From positions 1 through 64,000 of the forward strand of contig DXHV01000073.1 of NCBI GenBank assembly GCA_019113165.1: a stretch of 64,000 nucleotides of DNA, read 5' to 3'. The notes beneath the pieces are model-generated. The model saw nothing but the letters and a program-made list of their open reading frames with translations, was not told the origin of the DNA and did not search any database. Below, in pieces: positions 60,154 through 64,000 of this stretch (position 1 is the stretch's first letter; each line of letters begins with the position of its first letter). The stretch comes from Candidatus Desulfovibrio intestinipullorum. GTDB lineage: Bacteria; Desulfobacterota; Desulfovibrionia; Desulfovibrionales; Desulfovibrionaceae. A program made the translations under genes and the position numbers.

Positions 60154-61344
60154 ATGCAACTGCTCTCACAGACAGTCCAAGGCTATGTGGCCAACTCTTC
60201 CATGATTCGCCGCATGTTCGAAGCCGGAATAGAACTCAAGAAACAGTACGGTCCCGAAAACGTCTATGACTTCTCCCTGGGCAATCCCGACCTGCCTGCT
60301 CCCAGGGAAGTGGTTGACGGACTCAGGGCATTTGCCGCCACCTGCGATCAGCCCTTTGCCTTTGGCTACACCCCCAATGCCGGTGCTCCCTGGGCCAGGG
60401 AAGCCCTGGCCCGCTGGCTGTCCGCCGATCAGGGTGTGGAGCTCTCCGCCAATGACGTGCTGCTCAGCGCCGGTGCTGCCAGCGCCCTCAATGCCGTCCT
60501 CAAGGCCATCATCAATCCCGGCGAGGAAGTCCTGACCTTTGCCCCCTACTTTGTGGAATACGGGTTCTACGTGGCCAACCACGGCGGTACCCTCTCCACG
60601 GTGCCGAGCAAGGCCGAGACCTTTGCCCCCGATGTGCAGGCCCTTGAAGCGCGCATGACCGAGAAGACCAGAGCCGTGCTCATCAATTCGCCGCACAATC
60701 CCACCGGTGCCATCTACACAAGGGAAGAGCTGCAGGAACTTGTCGCCCTGCTGGAACGCAAGACACAGGAATACAACCATCCCGTCTGGCTCATCTCCGA
60801 CGAACCCTACCGCTTCCTGGCCTACGACGGCGCCGAGGTGCCCTCTGTCCTGCCCCTCTACCCCTATGCCATCTGCGTGAGTTCCTTCTCCAAGAACCTC
60901 TCCCTGCCCGGCGAACGCATAGGCTATGCCGTGCTCTCCCCGAAGCTCGAGAACAGGGAGGAACTCATGGCGGCCCTGACCATCACCAACCGCATCCTGG
61001 GCTATGTCAACGCGCCCATCGTCGGCCAGCACATCATGGCTGCCGCCCTTGGTGCCAGCGTGGATGTGGACATCTACACCAGGCGCCGCAATGCCATGGC
61101 CGAAGTGCTCAGCGAGGCTGGCTACGAGTTCAACATGCCGCGTGGCAGCTTCTACTTCTTCCCCAAGGCTCCCGGCCAGGACGACAAGGCCTTCATCGAG
61201 GTGCTGACCAAGGAACGCGTGCTGGGCGTGCCCGGTTCGGGCTTCGGCTGCCCGGGCTACTTCAGGCTGGCCTTCTGCGTGGACGAGTCGGTCATCCGCC
61301 GCTCCCTTGACGGCTTTGCCGCTGCCAGACGCAAGTTTGCCTAA
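60154..61344 (+). CDS. PLP-dependent aminotransferase (class I/II)
   Basis: DFSLGNPDLPAP; LINSPHNPTGAIYTREEL; VSSFSKNLSLPGERIGYAV (Schiff-base Lys). Confidence 0.92.
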   Translation: MQLLSQTVQGYVANSSMIRRMFEAGIELKKQYGPENVYDFSLGNPDLPAPREVVDGLRAFAATCDQPFAFGYTPNAGAPWAREALARWLSADQGVELSANDVLLSAGAASALNAVLKAIINPGEEVLTFAPYFVEYGFYVANHGGTLSTVPSKAETFAPDVQALEARMTEKTRAVLINSPHNPTGAIYTREELQELVALLERKTQEYNHPVWLISDEPYRFLAYDGAEVPSVLPLYPYAICVSSFSKNLSLPGERIGYAVLSPKLENREELMAALTITNRILGYVNAPIVGQHIMAAALGASVDVDIYTRRRNAMAEVLSEAGYEFNMPRGSFYFFPKAPGQDDKAFIEVLTKERVLGVPGSGFGCPGYFRLAFCVDESVIRRSLDGFAAARRKFA

Positions 61345-61415
61345 GCCTGCCTGACGGCCCCCTTGCCTGAGTTTCTGCCGGACCAGCTCCTTCTCTGGTC
61401 CGGCCTTTTTGTTTT

Positions 61416-61940
61416 CTAGCCCGCAAAGGGATCGGGAATCATGCCCGGCAGGGGCCCTGTGCAGGCCTCTTCAGCCCGACGCTGTCTCTGTGCGCGCTCC
61501 TGCACCATCTGATCAAGGGCCATGAGCCCCAGCAGGTAGCTGTTCACGCCGAAACCGGCAATGGACCCGCAACAGGCCGGAGCAATGACGGAATGACGCC
61601 GGAACTCCTCCCTGGCGCCCACGTGGGACATGTGCACCTCCACCACGGGCACGGACAGAATGTTGAGGGCATCCAGCAGGCCATAGCTGTAGTGTGTCCA
61701 GGCGCCAGCATTGATGACCACACCCCGTGTGCCGTCATCAAGGGCCCTGTGTATGCGCTCCACCATGGCTCCTTCCAGATTGCTCTGGAAGAAGTCCAGG
61801 CGGACGCCCATCTGGCCGGCCACATTGAGGAGCGCGCTGTTGATGTCCTCCAGGGTGGCTGTTCCGTAAATCCGTGCGTCACGGCGGCCGAACATGTTCA
61901 GATTGATCCCGTGCAGGATAAGATAGTCGTGATTGGGCAT
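61416..61940 (-). CDS. aroQ: Type II 3-dehydroquinate dehydratase
   Basis: LHGINLNMFGRRDARIYG, VINAGAWTHYSYGLLDAL, EVHMSHVGAREEFRRHS; the catalytic Tyr, Asn, His and Arg positions appear retained. Confidence 0.88.
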   Translation of the reverse strand: MPNHDYLILHGINLNMFGRRDARIYGTATLEDINSALLNVAGQMGVRLDFFQSNLEGAMVERIHRALDDGTRGVVINAGAWTHYSYGLLDALNILSVPVVEVHMSHVGAREEFRRHSVIAPACCGSIAGFGVNSYLLGLMALDQMVQERAQRQRRAEEACTGPLPGMIPDPFAG

Positions 61941-62613
61941 GAGGCTTCCCCGTTATTTGATGATCAGGCGGACGACCGGACAGATGATCCGGTGCATGAT
62001 CAGACTGGAACTGTTGAAGGTTGGGGGACGGATCCGGAACAGGATCCGGAACGTTCGTGCAGGACAATGCGTGCAGGGAGGAAGAATGGACGAGATCCCT
62101 GCCAGCAGGGAGCATAAATCCGGCCTCAAAAAAACAAAAGGCCTGTCGGCCCCGGCCTGTTTCACCGGGACATCGGGACGGCTGGCCTGTCCGCCCCTGC
62201 AGACAGGTAGTCACCATTGTCACAAAAAAAAGTGCCTCTTCCCCGAAACCGATCGTCTTCGATCGCTGTATCGGCAAGCATATGGCCGATTTGACGCCGG
62301 CAGGCACAGGAGCGGAAACTTGTGGAACAAATCCGGTTTCAGACCCCCTTTCCCTGTAAAGTCAATTATTTTCAACATCTTGCCCGTTTCAGACAAGGCA
62401 TCGGAAAAGGATTGAGTACTAGCCTTTTTTGCCAGAAACAGGTAGTATGTAACACAATGTCCTCTTCTTCACAGGCTGCCGTCAAACCCCTCCCTGTTGA
62501 GGGGTGTTGTCTGGTGATGCACTCTGCGGGATCACGGCAACAATGGATAGTTGTTCCCCTGCTTCTACAGACTTTCCTACTTGTACCGCTCCTGTATAAA
62601 GAAGCACGGCATG

Positions 62614-62630
62614 TGAGAAACATGTTCTCA
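62614..62630. promoter_or_regulatory. 17-bp inverted repeat TGAGAAACATGTTCTCA upstream of hdrC (candidate operator)
   Basis: Perfect 6-bp arms with 5-bp spacer, about 50 bp upstream of the hdrC start. Confidence 0.4.
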
Positions 62631-62678
62631 TCGGAATAGTCTTCCGTGATCGCCAACGGGTTTCTCTGAGGAGTCCCT

Positions 62679-63266
62679 ATGCAAGATAGCCCCCTTAACA
62701 TTGTCCGCGGCCGGGATGTCTCCTTCATCAAGGAGGTGGAGGCCGAAAGCGGGCAAAATGTTTCCAACTGCTATCAGTGTGGAAACTGCACAGCTGGCTG
62801 CCCGGCTGCCTTTACCTACGACATGCAGGCCAATCAGGTCATGCGTGCCGTGCAGCTCGGCCTCAAAGACAAGGTCCTGCACTCTCAGTCCATCTGGATG
62901 TGCCTGTCCTGTTCCACCTGTTCCCTGCGCTGCCCCAACAATATTGATGTTGCCAGCGTCATGGAAACACTGCGTCACATGGCCCGCCGCGAGAATATTG
63001 TCGCGGTTCCGCGCATGGACAAATTCTGGATGTCCTTCCTCAATACCGTACAGGCCTTTGGCCGCAGCTTCGAAATCGGCACCATGGTCCTGTACATGCT
63101 TCGTTCCCTGCGTCTGACTACAGATGTGGATCTCGCTCCCGCTGCCCTGAGCAAGGGCAAGCTCGGCTTCAAGCCCCATGTCATTCCTGATGGTGGTGCC
63201 AAGGCTGTCGGACGCATCTTCAAACGCTATCAGGAACGTGCCAAGCGCGAAGGAGTGCGTCCATGA
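62679..63266 (+). CDS. hdrC: Heterodisulfide reductase subunit C-like Fe-S protein
   Basis: CYQCGNCTAGCP and CLSCSTCSLRCP motifs; GAGGAG RBS; overlaps the next gene by ATGA. Confidence 0.88.
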   Translation: MQDSPLNIVRGRDVSFIKEVEAESGQNVSNCYQCGNCTAGCPAAFTYDMQANQVMRAVQLGLKDKVLHSQSIWMCLSCSTCSLRCPNNIDVASVMETLRHMARRENIVAVPRMDKFWMSFLNTVQAFGRSFEIGTMVLYMLRSLRLTTDVDLAPAALSKGKLGFKPHVIPDGGAKAVGRIFKRYQERAKREGVRP

Positions 63267-64000
63267 ACATTGGCTACTACCCCGGCTGTTCTGCCAAAGG
63301 CTCTTCTCTGGACTACGAGCTTTCCAGCGCAGCAGTCTGTCGTGTACTGGGGCTCGTTTCCAGCGAAATCACGGACTGGAACTGCTGCGGTTCCACCCCG
63401 GCCCATGCCATCAGCTCCGAGCTGTCTGCCGCCCTGTGCACCCGCAACCTCATGCAGGCTGCCCAGCAGGGCGCTGACGTGGTGATGACCCCCTGTCCGA
63501 GCTGTCTCTCCAACCTCCTCCATGCCAAGGAACGCATGAAGAATCCCGAGTTCCGCAAGCGCGTGGACGAGCTTCTGGACGAGCCTTCCAGGAACGATCT
63601 GCCCGAAGCGACCTCGGTCATGCAGATGATAGGCAGGATGTTCGATGCCGAGCAGATCGCGTCCCATGTGCGCGTGAGCCTTGCCGGCCTGCGCATTGCG
63701 CCCTACTACGGCTGTCTCATGAGCCGCCCGGCCGAACTGATGAACTTCGGAGACCCCGAAAATCCCACGCTCATGGAAAGCCTGCTGGCTGCCTGTGGTG
63801 CCACGGACATTCTGGACTTTCCCCTGAAGACCGAATGCTGCGGCGCTGCCTCCGGCATTCCCCACCGCCCGCTCTCCTCTGTCAATTCCGGACGCATCCT
63901 TGAGCTGGCCACCAGAATGGAAGCCGACTGCATTGCCGTCTGCTGTCCCCTGTGCCAGATGAATCTGGACCTGAGACAGAAGCAGGCCGGCAGACAGGCC
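63263..64000 (+). CDS. hdrB: Heterodisulfide reductase subunit B-like protein (truncated at window edge)
   Basis: MNIGYYPGCSAKGSSLDYELSSAAVC...DWNCCGSTPAHAI and TECCGAASGIP...CCPLCQMNLDLRQ; two CCG-type Cys motifs; open to position 64000. Confidence 0.88.
   Translation, partial: MNIGYYPGCSAKGSSLDYELSSAAVCRVLGLVSSEITDWNCCGSTPAHAISSELSAALCTRNLMQAAQQGADVVMTPCPSCLSNLLHAKERMKNPEFRKRVDELLDEPSRNDLPEATSVMQMIGRMFDAEQIASHVRVSLAGLRIAPYYGCLMSRPAELMNFGDPENPTLMESLLAACGATDILDFPLKTECCGAASGIPHRPLSSVNSGRILELATRMEADCIAVCCPLCQMNLDLRQKQAGRQA

Noticed and set aside
62028-62053. Direct repeat GGATCCGGAACAGGATCCGGAAC upstream of aroQ
   Set aside because: Only two copies, no array structure; not CRISPR-like.

Overview
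This is a GC-rich chromosomal window that looks like a sulfate-reducing Desulfovibrio-type bacterium, judged from gene content rather than a database search. It carries a siroheme-dependent heme operon (ahbC-hemB-ahbD-ahbB, minus strand) and, about 43 kb away, the complete aprBA-qmoABC-qmoD sulfate-respiration operon (minus strand). An hdrCB operon runs off the right edge. Between these lie housekeeping genes (alaS, recA, argB, nth, dksA, rqcH-like, Lhr-like helicase, gltX), a sigma54 two-component system, an O-acyltransferase pair, cstA, a large MscS channel, an alpha-2-macroglobulin/pbpC pair, an atypical ClC channel, a PaaK-like ligase, a chorismate mutase/EPSP-synthase-like fusion, an aminotransferase and aroQ. 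I saw no CRISPR array, rRNA or tRNA. The observations most worth a second look are: (1) a DEFGF-repeat tail on the QmoD-like protein; (2) the 5' end of a group II intron placed directly behind the heme-operon terminator; (3) a GHPG-repeat N-terminal extension on AhbD; (4) a ClC protein lacking the gating glutamate; (5) a chorismate mutase fused to an apparently degenerate EPSP-synthase fold; (6) a 97-bp AT-rich MITE-like element abutting rqcH; and (7) a terminator that doubles as coding sequence. Most long antisense ORFs in the supplied track are high-GC artefacts.
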